Assembly: GCA_037893245.1 (NCBI GenBank)
Contig: JBAIAA010000255.1
Coordinates: 310,001-374,000 of the forward strand
Length of the DNA: 64,000 bases
Direction of reading: 5' to 3'
Origin: Crossaster papposus
Lineage: Eukaryota; Echinodermata; Asteroidea; Velatida; Solasteridae
Notes under the pieces: model-generated
The model's input: only the letters and a program-made list of their open reading frames with translations
Database searches by the model: none
What the model was told of the DNA's origin: nothing
Shown: positions 43,807 through 54,133 of the stretch, in pieces
How positions within the stretch are numbered: position 1 is the stretch's first letter
Layout of the letters: each line of letters begins with the position of its first letter
Made by a program: the position numbers and the translations under genes

Positions 43807-43923
43807 GACGGCGCAAATTACGTCACTCGAAGATGCAGCCCGGGTTATTATTGAGGGCGTCCTACTCAACAAGCGTATGGTGTGTGTTCCCAAAAGAGTG
43901 CTCATCTACACTATATTGAAAAA
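43807..43923 (+). CDS. SDR16C-like dehydrogenase gene B, penultimate exon
   Basis: 117 nt with a clean acceptor (43805-43806) and a GTAAGT donor (43924). The first base completes a Gly codon from the previous exon. The sequence (SLEDAARVIIEGVLLNKRMV, then CVPKRVLIYTILK) parallels the SDR-A exon at 16241-16357 in length, phase and residues. The frame is intact. Confidence 0.85.
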
Positions 43924-44469
43924 GTAAGTTCGTCAAACGTGTTGGACCATAATTTCAAGGGTTCTTTTCATTCTGAAACGGACTTGTATTGGAGGATGAT
44001 GGGAAATAATGAGCAGAATTATCTTGCTTCATTATGAAGACTGGTTACAGTCAGTCTGGTTCCCTGACTAGACGTCTAAATTGTAGGTCAGGTAGCCGCC
44101 GGCGACAGAAATATATCATGAAACACTGAAGGCAGCATAGCTATATTTTTTGAAGATGCAATAATTTAAATTATTACGGCTTTTCAAACAAAAAGAACAA
44201 AAGTGCTGTGCATTGGCTTTAATTAAATAGTGATATAAGGCATTTCGTGTAGTGTGGATTTTTTCCGATGCGTTTTTTATTTTATGCAAATCTGTAAATA
44301 TTGACATTATTTTGTCAGATCCACCTATATCCAGGAGTCAGGCCCCTTTTCTGGCCACTCTTCTGGTTAGATACCACTTTTTTCACTCCTGTGGTTTCTC
44401 CCGTCCAGTCTCATTTTCCCCCTTCTAATCTAATGATGTTGCCCACTCTTTTTTCTCAATAAGTACTTT

Positions 44470-44556
44470 CTTTTTCTAAAAGTAAGATATTTATTAATAA
44501 TTCGGTAGTAAAGATTTTCGATATTTGCAAATGGTGTATCCTACCTTTAACTCCCG
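44470..44556. mobile_element. Right end of a TTAAAGGTAG-family MITE
   Basis: GGTAGTAAAGATTTTCGATA, then TTTGCAAATGGTGTATCCTA and CCTTTAA, match the right end of copy 1 at about 6470-6521. The left part is missing. Confidence 0.72.
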
Positions 44557-44865
44557 TTAACACTCGAACATTCACAATTAACGTTAACGACAATACCCGC
44601 GACCGTCAATAGAGCGTGTTCAGAAAACTTCGGACATTTTCGGAAACTGAAGAATTCCTACAGTTTTGGACACGTGGCAATGGTGGCTATACCGGTGCCA
44701 TATGAAAATCAGACTCCTATGAAATTCGGGCGATTATGGTTAAACCCTCTCACGTGACAGGTCACGCTCCTAGTAATTATCTCCACTTAAGCATGCGCAT
44801 TGCGCAATGAGCCTCCAGATTAAATGGAGTCTGAAATTCATGCTTATAATTTATCAGGTATAGTC

Positions 44866-45140
44866 AGGAGTCAAATGCTGCGTTCCAATCGCATCGGTTT
44901 TATTTGTGTTCATCGTGAATTTCTCCAAGTTCACAAATGGGCTGTATTCCAAACACTACTCACCATCAACACGCACGCGCACAGTCGAATTAGTAATTTT
45001 TACGTAAGAGCATTTCCGCGCGTGAACAGGTACGTGAACCAACACGCATGCGCGGGTACTCCATGCGTTTGCGAAGTCGTGAACTCTAGAAGAAAATTCC
45101 ACCTTAAATTCACCACTGGTGAACACGAGTTATTATATGA
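44866..45140. mobile_element. GCTGCGTTCCAATCGC-type TIR element, copy 1 (diverged)
   Basis: It starts near TGCTGCGTTCCAATCGCATC and contains GTGAATTTCTCCAAGTTCAC and ACCACTGGTGAACACGAGTT. All of these occur inverted in the better preserved copy at 48955-49320. The right terminal repeat is degraded. Confidence 0.65.
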
Positions 45141-45267
45141 TGCATCGCGGTTCTGAATAGCGATAAACCTTTATGATACTGGACGCGCAGGTTTTTTGTA
45201 CACGCTAGCCTGGCCATTTTTGTGATACCATAGAGGCGACTGGTATTAGAGTCTATAGCAGAAGCTG

Positions 45268-45600
45268 GACAAACAAGGCTTCACTCAAGACACGATATAT
45301 TGTGTCAAATTGCCAAATTAGAGTCTGTGCTGGCAGACTCTAATAGTAGTACTATGTCACTACAAGTGAGGTGCATTTCCCATACTCATAAGGCAATCAG
45401 TCACATATCACAGGGTCTGAATCATAAAACTAAACAGATTCGATTAAGTCCTACATTGTCAGAGCATGCATGGAACAAGGCTTCACTCATCAAAACTCGA
45501 TATATTTTGTCAAACTGTAAAATTAGAGTCTGTGATTGCAGACTACTATGCCACTGTATACAAACTACAAGGTGCATTTACACATGTACATCAATCATGC
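45268..45600. repeat. Diverged tandem pair, spacing of about 205 bases
   Basis: AAGGCTTCACTC..., CGATATATT.TGTCAAA and AAATTAGAGTCTGTG occur first at about 45270-45330 and again at about 45478-45535. It lies within the SDR-B intron and has no coding role. Confidence 0.7.
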
Positions 45601-45846
45601 ATGCCAATCATCAGCGAGCAACCAAGTCCACGCGCACGCGCACTGCGTGCATGCCTATGTGTAGGCTTTCCTTCCAGCGCACTTTTACGAGTATTGTGGC
45701 GAAACTGGCCAGGCTAGCGTGTATAAAAGATGGCGCATACTGGACGCATCATTTGTTCACTGTTCAATACAAATTGTTGAGGTCATTTATTTCTAGACCT
45801 TAAGGTAAACTGTCGAGTTATAAGCATGTTTTTCTTTTCCGTCCAG

Positions 45847-45988
45847 CTTGATTCCAGTGAAGTTCCTGGTGAGAATGCTGCGGTTCCGTAAGATCGAAGA
45901 TCCACTGATTCACAACAAACATGACGTCACCTATGACATCTCGGATGACGAGGGCAGTGACAGGAACGACAACGACTTGGAGAATTAA
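45847..45988 (+). CDS. SDR16C-like dehydrogenase gene B, last exon
   Basis: The first base completes an Asn codon. The exon then reads LIPVKFLVRMLRFRKIEDPL and an acidic tail (DDEGSDRNDNDLEN) to TAA 45986-45988. The hydrophobic-basic start matches the membrane-associating C-terminus of SDR16C proteins and the SDR-A last exon. The frame is intact through all three exons, which argues that the loss of catalytic residues upstream is not simply random decay. Confidence 0.85.
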
Positions 45989-46246
45989 GGATTAACAACC
46001 AGACGGCTGCTGTATTATATGGAGTGTTTTTTAGAGCAATGTTTACTTGACATGCGCATGCAGTTTTGGTTTTCCCATAGAGCTATATTAAAATACTAGA
46101 GCGCTAACTCTTCATTCTTACGCGCGGAGATACTTTGAATCCATTCTGCGCGCAGACATTTTGAATTTATGTGCGTGTTGTAGAACGTAATAAAAATAGA
46201 TGGATTAAATTTTGAAAGTGTACCCTAAACGCGCGTGCAAGTAGAA
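45989..46246. other. SDR-B 3' region
   Basis: Contains repeated GCGCATGC/ACGCGCG patches and an AATAAA at about 46189-46194, which could end the SDR-B transcript. Confidence 0.45.
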
Positions 46247-46769
46247 CAGTAGACTTGATCCAAGTCGGGATTCTGTGGTAACATTGCTCATGGTCATCCA
46301 CACCGTGCGCCTCGCGTCACGTCCACGCTCATCAGTAGCGCGCCCTCATGCGCCGCCCATGCTCATGTGTGGTTCAGAAACCCCGAATTTGAAAAAGGCA
46401 TCTAGTGACAGTACTGCCAACCATTCCTCCATAGTCCGTTAGCGGTCTAGCTAGTCCGTACTCGTACTCGTACTCCGATTGGCGGACTTATTTGGCATAC
46501 ATCGCGCATAACCATGTGATGCGTATGCAAATAATTTATGAATAACTACATATCACCGCGGGGGGTTTGATTGGCCGATCCGTCAAGTCGGATTTACTGC
46601 ACTGATGACATAATGACATCACGTTGATGCCGATCGCGGAACGACAACCAGATGAGGGCGCCCTTTATCTAAGGCCAATAAAGCTTGCACATAATTATTC
46701 GGCCGGATTGACGAAAGCAAATTGGTAGTCTTAACTCCATGGTAAGTCCGACTTGGGTCAAGTCTAGTA
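46247..46769. mobile_element. TIR element with AGACTTGATCCAAGTC ends
   Basis: GTAGACTTGATCCAAGTCGG on the left pairs with CCGACTTGGGTCAAGTCTAG on the right, about 520 bases apart. No ORF of note. Confidence 0.65.
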
Positions 46770-47737
46770 GAACAGACGCAAACAACTTTACGCGCGTCAT
46801 GTCATTAAAAAAAAAGTCACGGCAAAATTAACTGCTGCGCGCGAATACGCACGCGCATTTGCGATGTTCGCGCTCATTTGCTGATCATGCGTTTTGGTTT
46901 GGGCGTATCGGCTTCGTTAACGCACTGTATAGAATACAAACGCAGATATGCAAATAGCCGTACAAAAGCCGTACAAAATTGTGTGGTTTCCATAGGTTTG
47001 TGCACAAACATGGATGCGCCGAGCTCGCATCACTTTGTACATCGAGCCAGCGCTGTATTCCACACAAGTTCTTCTTCTTCTTCTTCTTTCAAATTATGCA
47101 CTAACTTCATATAATTGAAGACTAAGGCACATACCATGTTGTTACCATTAGCTCGTTCAGAACGTTTAAAAGTAGGCTAATAGAAAAATGAATCTCAAAC
47201 AAAGTGCTGGTTTGTATTATTCATACTGCCTACTGGGTTCAAAAAATGAGTTATGCCGGTACGTGTAAAAAAAATTTCCAGTTTGTACATATTTCTTTTA
47301 GGTTTTAGTATGCACGAATAAGCTCATTTTACAGAAAAGTGCTAATAATGTAAAATTTTATTAGATTGTTAAGTATGAATCTATACGGTTGTTAATAATA
47401 ACAAATCTAGCCTGTAGGTTTTGTCTGTAGTGCTATAGATGATGCCCAAGGTACGCGCCATTCGTGGGTAATAATGGCCCGAGGGCGAAGCACAATGGTT
47501 TTGTATTACCCATGGCGCGGGCATTAACTGACTTAAACCTATTGTCCTATACTGTTCCATTGTTTGGCACAAATGGAGCGTATCTTGTTCGTTATAGAGA
47601 ACCACAACAGTGACTTGGCAAAACAAGCGACTTGTATATGAATTCGAATGAATTCGACAATATTCCGTTTGTAGCCACAAAGCAAGCTTTTTGCTTGGGG
47701 TATACGTAGACAATAAAACGTCGGAAAGCTTGTCTTG
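46770..47737. other. No gene seen
   Basis: Contains a TTC microsatellite near 47070-47090 and a small palindrome around 47452-47521 (GCCATTCGTGGGTAATAATG against TATTACCCATGGCGCGGG). The short frames here show no domain. Confidence 0.5.
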
Positions 47738-48124
47738 GTTAATAAGCCATTTGCGCGTGACCCCGAGCTAAATTTGAATAACATCTGGTACACTGACTTT
47801 CTCACACAGCTTGGCACCATTGAACTTTAAATTCTCCAGACCAAAGACACTGTTGCCATATCACCTGATTCGGGGCAAGCTCTTGCATAGTTACGTAACA
47901 GACGTTCAGCACCAATACATTGTTGACAAAATGGGTGGGAATGGCACAAAGACACCAGACCATTCCGGAGCTGGTGGTTGCTAGCGTTAGCCCCGAATCA
48001 CGTGATATAGCGACATGTCTTTGGTCTGGAGAATTCAAAGTTCAACGGTGCCAAGCTGTGCGAGCAAGTCAATGTACTAGATGTTATTCAAATTTAACTC
48101 GGGGTCACGCGCAAATGGCTTATT
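47738..48124. mobile_element. Foldback MITE with arms of about 135 bp
   Basis: The left arm (AATAAGCCATTTGCGCGTGA to ATCACCTGATTCGGGGC, about 47741-47877) and right arm (about 47991-48124) are inverted copies with a few mismatches. The loop is about 110 bases. No coding capacity. Confidence 0.9.
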
Positions 48125-48315
48125 TCATCTGAAACAATGAAGTGGTCTCCAACGCTCCGTTCGTGTAAAATGATGGAACACTGGGACAATAGGCTGACGT
48201 CACAGGTGGAGTTTAAAACGTAGCAGTCATAACCTGTAAGGCCCGGAAGTGCGTATTGTCACAAATAAGAATAATTCACAAATGACATGCAATGACCATG
48301 CAGAATGCCATGACC

Positions 48316-48540
48316 CTGTTGTTATCGTGTTCGACTCGTGCAATTGCGTGTGGATTTGAACCCTGCCAGGAACATCATGGTGTTCGTGCCCTTAGGCAAG
48401 ACACTTAACTACAATTGCCTCTCTCCAGTATACATGGGTACCTGTGAGGGTCGAGGTCGAATTTAGCGCTGATATCTACTGCCATGTGGCCCAGGGCCTG
48501 ATGAACGGGGAATAATAATTGCAAGGCGTCGTTATCGGCG
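48316..48540 (+). repeat. Probable tRNA-derived SINE
   Basis: It contains the phrases GGATTTGAACCCTG (B-box-like) and CCTTAGGCAAGACACTTAAC, then CTCTCCAGTATACATGGGTA. This arrangement is familiar from SINEs widespread in invertebrate and deuterostome genomes. I do not name the family. Confidence 0.55.
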
Positions 48541-48741
48541 GATACGTGCACACATAATGTACATTATTACACGACTTTAAAAATGCCTAGAATATTTGCG
48601 AGTTAGATAGGAAAACTTTCTGGCAGTATGCTTCTTCTGTAGAATAAATTGTCTTTGATGAGCCTAAGAAAGCAAAATAATCTTAGCCAAACATAATTAT
48701 TCACGGTGAGATTTCGGAATATATTGGGGTACGTTTCGATT

Positions 48742-49552
48742 TAAAGGTATGATACACCATTTGCAGATATTATCAACAAAACATCACGATCGCCGGACGA
48801 CGAAACAAGAACAACATAAGAACCACTGCCCAATACCGGTTGAAAATAAACGCTGTTTTTTTCTTCTTTTCTCAGCATCTACGATAGTCTTGTTTGATAG
48901 TCTTCGCGATGCGGGCGCCCTCTAACGTACGCCGTAGACCACGCGCGCAATGACCTTCGTTAATGCTGCGTTTCAATCGCGTCGTGTTTATCGTGTTCAC
49001 GAGTTCACGAGTCGTATAATGGCGTTCTAATCGCCTGGTAACTCGTGTTCACCAGTGGTGAACTCGAGGTGGAATTTTTTTCTCCATGTTCACGACTTCA
49101 CGAATGAAATAATCGCGCATGCGTGCTGGTTCATGTACGAGTTCTTGTGCCATAAAGATCTTACCGCACGACTAACTCGACTGTGCGCGTGCGTCTTGGT
49201 GGGTAGCATTTGGAACGCACAGGCCTGGGAACGCAACCTACTCGTGAACGTGGAGAAATTCACGGTGAACACGATAAATACGACGCGATTGGAACGCAGC
49301 ATAAGACCAAAAGTCATTGCGTGTATGGTACGGTGTACGTTAGAATACGCCCGCATCGGCGGCATAGGCGCGCTGCATACCGCGATTAAGATCGTCTTGC
49401 AAACAAGACTACATCCACTATTGTAAAACTTTGGACAGGTCTGTTTCCTCCATGGTTAAACGATATTTACTATAAAATACAACCCCCCCCCCCCCCCCCC
49501 AAATCCACATATTCATGATAATTCAAGCAATTACCAATGGTGTATCATATAT
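48742..49552. mobile_element. Foldback MITE, TTAAAGGTAG family, with nested TIR element
   Basis: The left end TTTAAAGGTATGATACACCA and right end TGGTGTATCATATATTTAA are inverted. A GCGCCCTCTAACGTACGCCG dispersed repeat and the 48955-49320 TIR element are nested inside, plus a C run at 49485-49500. Confidence 0.75.
48955..49320. mobile_element. GCTGCGTTCCAATCGC-type TIR element, copy 2 (nested)
   Basis: The left end (CAATGACCTT, GCTGCGTTTCAATCGCGTCG, GTTTATCGTGTTCAC) and right end (GTGAACACGATAAATACGAC, GCGATTGGAACGCAGC, GTCATTG) are inverted repeats of about 60 bases. Related to 44866-45140. Confidence 0.85.
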
Positions 49553-50636
49553 TTAATACTCAAACCGACACATTCGCTTCACCAAGATCTATTAAACCAC
49601 TTATTTTATCACATTAATATGTGGTAAGTTGGTTATCACTCCAACTACGTGCCATGTATTCGGAGGTTCTTATTCACGCCACTGCCAAATATTCCAAGGT
49701 ATATTATAGTTACAAGGCTCTAAAAATGCCACCACATAATGTTTATCCCAGTGAAATAATTTAGGCGACAAACCCGAAGATTTGTTATGGTTACACGATT
49801 TTGCGATTTAATCTTGTCAATGGTCATAAAAACAAGGGTTTTGTATTGGTATCCATGTATGCAATTGGATAGTGTGTTAATGTGTCCATGTTAAAACTCA
49901 TCTAAAACAGTGGTTAATGTCTCCGATGCTAGAGATTTGTTAGTTCGTTAAAATGCAATATGAGTGTATGAAATGGTGTCGTATCAAATTGTCTTATTTT
50001 GTTCGTCAATACATGTTACCGTAACAATAAAGTCTACGGATAGCCTATTTCAGTTATCTTGGAATAAGTCACCTTTGGGAGACCATTTTGCGTAATTTTA
50101 ACAACATTAGGGAGACCATGGTCATTAGGGAGACATTTCGAGGTCTCCCTAACGTTCCAACTACAGGAAGGAGATACATTTTTAAACATTTAACAGTCCA
50201 GATCGATAGAGTAGGGTCCAAAAATGCATAAATATGAAATTTCGTGGAAAAAGCACTAGGTAAAAACGGGTTAGGTTACAATAAAGAATGAAAAGTTTTG
50301 TGCACGTCTCTATGGAGAGGTCTCCCAAATGTACCATTTTCGGTTATTATTATTATTATTAACTTATATTGCGCAAATTCCATAAAAAGATGTTCAAATG
50401 CGCATTACAAATATACAAATTTAAAAATTACACATTAACATGACAAAAACAAAAACAAAAACAAAAACAATTCATCAACATATGTCATTGAGCAGTGCTA
50501 TATCCCGGATGTAACTGTTTGAACGTTGGTCGTGGATATCATATCTGAAATCAAGCAACACAAATAAAACTACCTCAAATTAGAAACCATCGAAAATCGA
50601 GATAAAGTTTGCAAGGTACACAATGTATACGATGAG
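49553..50636. other. Unassigned sequence upstream of lectin copy 4
   Basis: No gene. It includes a GGGAGACC/GGTCTCCC cluster (about 50078-50152), a TTATTATTATT run near 50345 and an ACAAAAACAAAAAC run near 50445-50468. None of the shared lectin 5' flank is present. Confidence 0.6.
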
Positions 50637-50781
50637 TAAGATATTCACGGTTTTCGTGCTGGTTAAAAGAAATTGTCAGTTTGTTCCTGTTCACTCGTCA
50701 GAGTACACAGTTATCTTCATTTCGTCCTCGGTCTCTCATATGAAACACTTAATTCCCTGGAATCTTGATACACACATGACA
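50637..50781 (+). promoter_or_regulatory. Lectin copy 4 leader, promoter missing
   Basis: Homology with the other lectin copies begins at AAGATATTCACGGTTTTCG (about 50638), just downstream of where the TATA box stands in copy 1. The E-box, CCAAT and TATA elements are absent; upstream bases are unrelated. A weak TGTATACG lies at about 50623. Expression would need a different promoter. Confidence 0.65.
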
Positions 50782-51525
50782 ATGATTCTTACATTTGAAT
50801 GTTTGCTTGCTTTGGGTTTTGCCTGGGGCGTATTTTCGGCTTCGACTTGCCCTCCGAACTGGCAACACTACGATAAATCCTGCTATCTGCTGATAACCCA
50901 ACCCATGAACTGGCACCAAGCGAATCGCACCTGTGTCCAATCCCGAGCGAAACTTGCCGTTCCCAATTCCCAAGACGAACATGAATTCCTATGGGAGTTT
51001 TTCCTAAGAGGGTTTGATCAGAATCCCACGAAGTACCTGTGGATCGGGTGCAATGACATCGAGGTGGAAGGGACATGGAAGCACTGTCCGCTGAGAGAAG
51101 ACGCAAACGCCTACCAAAACTGGCACAGGGGAGAGCCAAATGACATAGGGGGTGGTGATGATGCAGATTGTGGTATTATAAATACAGGATTCGGTGGACA
51201 ATGGGACGACTACAGTTGCTCTTCTCTCAAATACGCAGCCTGTGAACGACCAGTCCAGAAAGAAACCAACCCATTCTGCATTGAGACCGACCCCGCTGGC
51301 GGTATCGCCTCAGCGTGCCTCGTCGATCACATCGTGAAGGAGCTACCGGTGACTGGCCTGCTAGCGTGCGGTGAGGCCTGCCGATCGGAGCCTCGGTGCG
51401 GCTCCTTCAACCTGCTTGAGTTAGGCCCAGGAAAGATGCAGTGCCAACTGAACAACGCGACTCGACAGGAAGCTGGTGAGCTGTACATGAAGAATGTTCC
51501 AAACTGCTACTTTTTCAACATTTGA
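50782..51525 (+). CDS. Secreted C-type lectin with PAN/apple-like domain, copy 4
   Basis: A single-exon 247-aa protein. ATG 50782 opens a signal peptide (MILTFECLLALGFAWGVFSA). The C-type lectin domain starts CPPNW and has WIG, EPN (GEPNDIGG) and QWDDYSC in the calcium-site position. The PAN-like domain follows to NCYFFNI. It is closest to copy 3 in the loop region (HRGEPN) but keeps GGGDDADCG as in copy 1, a mosaic pattern that suggests gene conversion. The open frame is intact even though the family promoter is lost. No polyadenylation signal beyond ATTAAA (near 51644) was noted. Confidence 0.87.
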   Translation: MILTFECLLALGFAWGVFSASTCPPNWQHYDKSCYLLITQPMNWHQANRTCVQSRAKLAVPNSQDEHEFLWEFFLRGFDQNPTKYLWIGCNDIEVEGTWKHCPLREDANAYQNWHRGEPNDIGGGDDADCGIINTGFGGQWDDYSCSSLKYAACERPVQKETNPFCIETDPAGGIASACLVDHIVKELPVTGLLACGEACRSEPRCGSFNLLELGPGKMQCQLNNATRQEAGELYMKNVPNCYFFNI

Positions 51526-51950
51526 TTGGGATCTGTGTAAACGGTCTGCACATTAAAACCCAATATGAAGAAGTAAAAGAGTTTCTATTTTGAATTCATA
51601 TCCTAATGACTGTGACACTAGTAATTATAACTTATGCATTTCATTAAAGTGATTACAATACACCTTTGAAAGCTCACAGCGTCGATGAATAAAAGGACGC
51701 ACCTTGACATTTTACCAGCTCGTTGGCTTCTGAAGGAGAATTGCAAGAAACACTTAATAGCGCACCAACGATTCCATTCAACCTCAGAGCATCGTGTTAA
51801 ATTGACTTTAACTCTTGCTTCACTGACAGTGAACGTACAAGGCGATGTAAATATTAACTACACAGTGGGCTGTATGAATATACAAACTGTAGCAAATGCT
51901 TGTAAGTACAAGTAAAAAAGAACTAACTTTTCAATAAAAGCATTAAAGGG
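51526..51950 (+). other. Lectin copy 4 3' flank
   Basis: Continuous with copy 1 flank sequence and carrying no insertion at the TTAACTACACAGTGGGC site. It therefore serves as the empty-site reference for the insertions near copies 3 and 5. Confidence 0.85.
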
Positions 51951-52514
51951 AAATTCCAGGCTCAATAAATTAATTATTTTACCTAGTCTAAAATAATATA
52001 TGGTAACATACTGACTCCGCAGAGAATTTGTTTTGATTTGTTATCGGGAACGACTCACGCGCCTATTATATTCACGATTTCTTGCCATTCAGGAGTGCTA
52101 GGGCGCTTCCATATTGTTCAAATTTCCCGCCTCACCCGGGACGTTATGACGTAGTGTCTGCACCTCAATGCACATCGCTTTATTGCGTGTTGTTCGCACT
52201 GGCATTCTACCTTGACGCGGCCAACTACATTATACAGACGTATGTTGTACGGCGCCCGACTATTGTGAGTACATGAATTGCATTTCTTTGCAGAATATCG
52301 ACTTGACGCGCCACAAACTATCGTTTATTTATTTATTAATTTTTTATTTATTTTCCGAGAAGAATATAAAATTTGTGAGCTAGTAATTATGGCATCAGGT
52401 CCTTCTCCGTATGATTTGGAGCCCACGTTCACATGTACGGTACACATTATGTATACCCTATGCCGTACACAAAAGGGTTCACTTGCGTTTCTTGCGCGTG
52501 CATAGCCGCTATCG
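51951..52514. other. No gene seen
   Basis: Mixed sequence with no shared block or ORF of interest; a TTTATTTATTAATTTTTTAT patch is near 52325. Confidence 0.5.
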
Positions 52515-53169
52515 ATCGGGTTAAATATGTTAAATTCACAGTAGTTTTTTGCATAATGAATGATAATTCATTGTACTTTGCTAACATTTTGAGAATCGTT
52601 GTTCAGGTGTTGTTGTAGGACTTGTAGCACGCCACGGTCAAAGGTCAAATATTGGACTTCGATTAAAATAAGTGTTTCGAAGTTTTCAAGTAGCGAATTT
52701 AAGCTTTATTGATGGAATTAATTAATGTTCCTGAACTAATGTCAATATGTCCTAGAGTTTATCTGTTTTTGCTTGAATACTGATCAGGTTCTTGGTTTGT
52801 ATTGGATTTTAGGGTGTTTATTGTAGGTTCATGTATTAGAATGTTATTCATCATTAATTTTAAGATCACCTACGTACTGAACAGAACTGCACTGAATGTT
52901 AACTGAACTACTCTAGTTGTATCCGGTCACAGTAGTAAGTTTGATTTTACATGTAAAATGTGTGCTTTATGAAAGATTTATGAAACTACATGTTTTTAGT
53001 TTTCTGAATGGCATTGGACAGATGTTTGTACTGTAACAATATTATTGGTAATTTCATGTGTTACAACTGTTAATTGAGAAGAAAATTTAAGATCTGGAAT
53101 TTAAACTCAAAACCGTTTTTATTTATTCTTTACAGAATTGAATGCTGATTTGTACAATTAAAATCTTCA
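52515..53169. repeat. Segmental duplication, second copy (matches 24540-25215)
   Basis: Matches the first copy closely, with a short deletion near 52825 and single-base changes. Confidence 0.85.
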
Positions 53170-54133
53170 TACATTAAAGGAAACATGCAGTCTAACATTT
53201 TCATTACGCATTTTTTGTTTTAAATTAATAGATTTATGTGTATTAAATGTGAATAAAAAGCAAAACTGGTTCTAGTATACGTTTAGTGTGGTAATTTGCC
53301 GTCCAAAAATTGCCCCCCCCCCCCTTTTAAATTGTTGGGCCACTCAAAATGAGTGACGTAAACCGAGGCAGAACCCGGACAAATTTTCGATAGTCGGTAC
53401 GCGACGTCTAGGTACGAGACGGGTTCGCGCGGCCACATTGTTGTGTGTACAATGTATATGTACCCACAGTGTACGAATCGCGTACGCTTTGTGCACTGTA
53501 ATTCAATTTCACATGGACGATCGTGAAAGTTCTTCCTCGGTGTTTGGTGAATCCGACGAAAACAGTACTGATTCGTCGGATTCGAATCACAGTATTTCTT
53601 ATTCAGACACGGACTCGAGCAAGGATAAAGATGGGGTCCCTCTAGGCGCTCTAGGGGGAAGCACGACCGCTTAAAATGGTTGCTGCAGAGGGCCGAAAAT
53701 CACTAGGCCCGGACCACTACGCTCTGGTAAGCTCTACTTTGGCTGACCAAATCCTCCGATATTTAGGATCAGCCGGAAACAAATGAAGGCTTACTCCATC
53801 CTTAGTAGTTTTGCTACACCCAGCAGCTACACAACTAGTCGACATGACCGAAAACTGTTGTATTGTTACCATTATTCAGAATGAAAAAACATTTAAAGAC
53901 GGACACTTGTTGCAAAGCGCGTTGTCAGTATACGATAGGCCAGGTAGCAGCGCGCAAATAATTTATGTTAATGAGGCTTTTCTTCAAAGGGGCGGAGTGG
54001 TTGACCAACATTTTCAAAAATTATTTTCCCCCATTTATCACAGAAAATAAACACAACCACACACATAATGTTGTTGTCAACATTATACTTTATTGATTTA
54101 AGCAAAAAACAAACATTACATGTTTCCTGTAAA
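53170..54133. mobile_element. THAP-bearing TIR element, copy C
   Basis: The ends ATTAAAGGAAACATG and CATGTTTCCTGTAAA are inverted. Minus strand from ATG 53845: SCVAAGCSKTTKDGVSLHLF and YRRIWSAKVELTRA, then a TAG stop not present in copy B. The plus-strand acidic ORF (53514-53674) is intact. A deletion near 53960 removes part of the sequence upstream of the THAP start. Confidence 0.8.

Larger units (their letters stand above)
43924..45846 (+). other. SDR-B last intron, containing MITEs
   Basis: About 1.9 kb, similar in length to the SDR-A intron. It contains a MITE right end (44470-44556), a TIR element (44866-45140) and a diverged tandem pair (45268-45600). It ends in a TTTTCTTTTCCGTCCAG acceptor. 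Confidence 0.7.
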
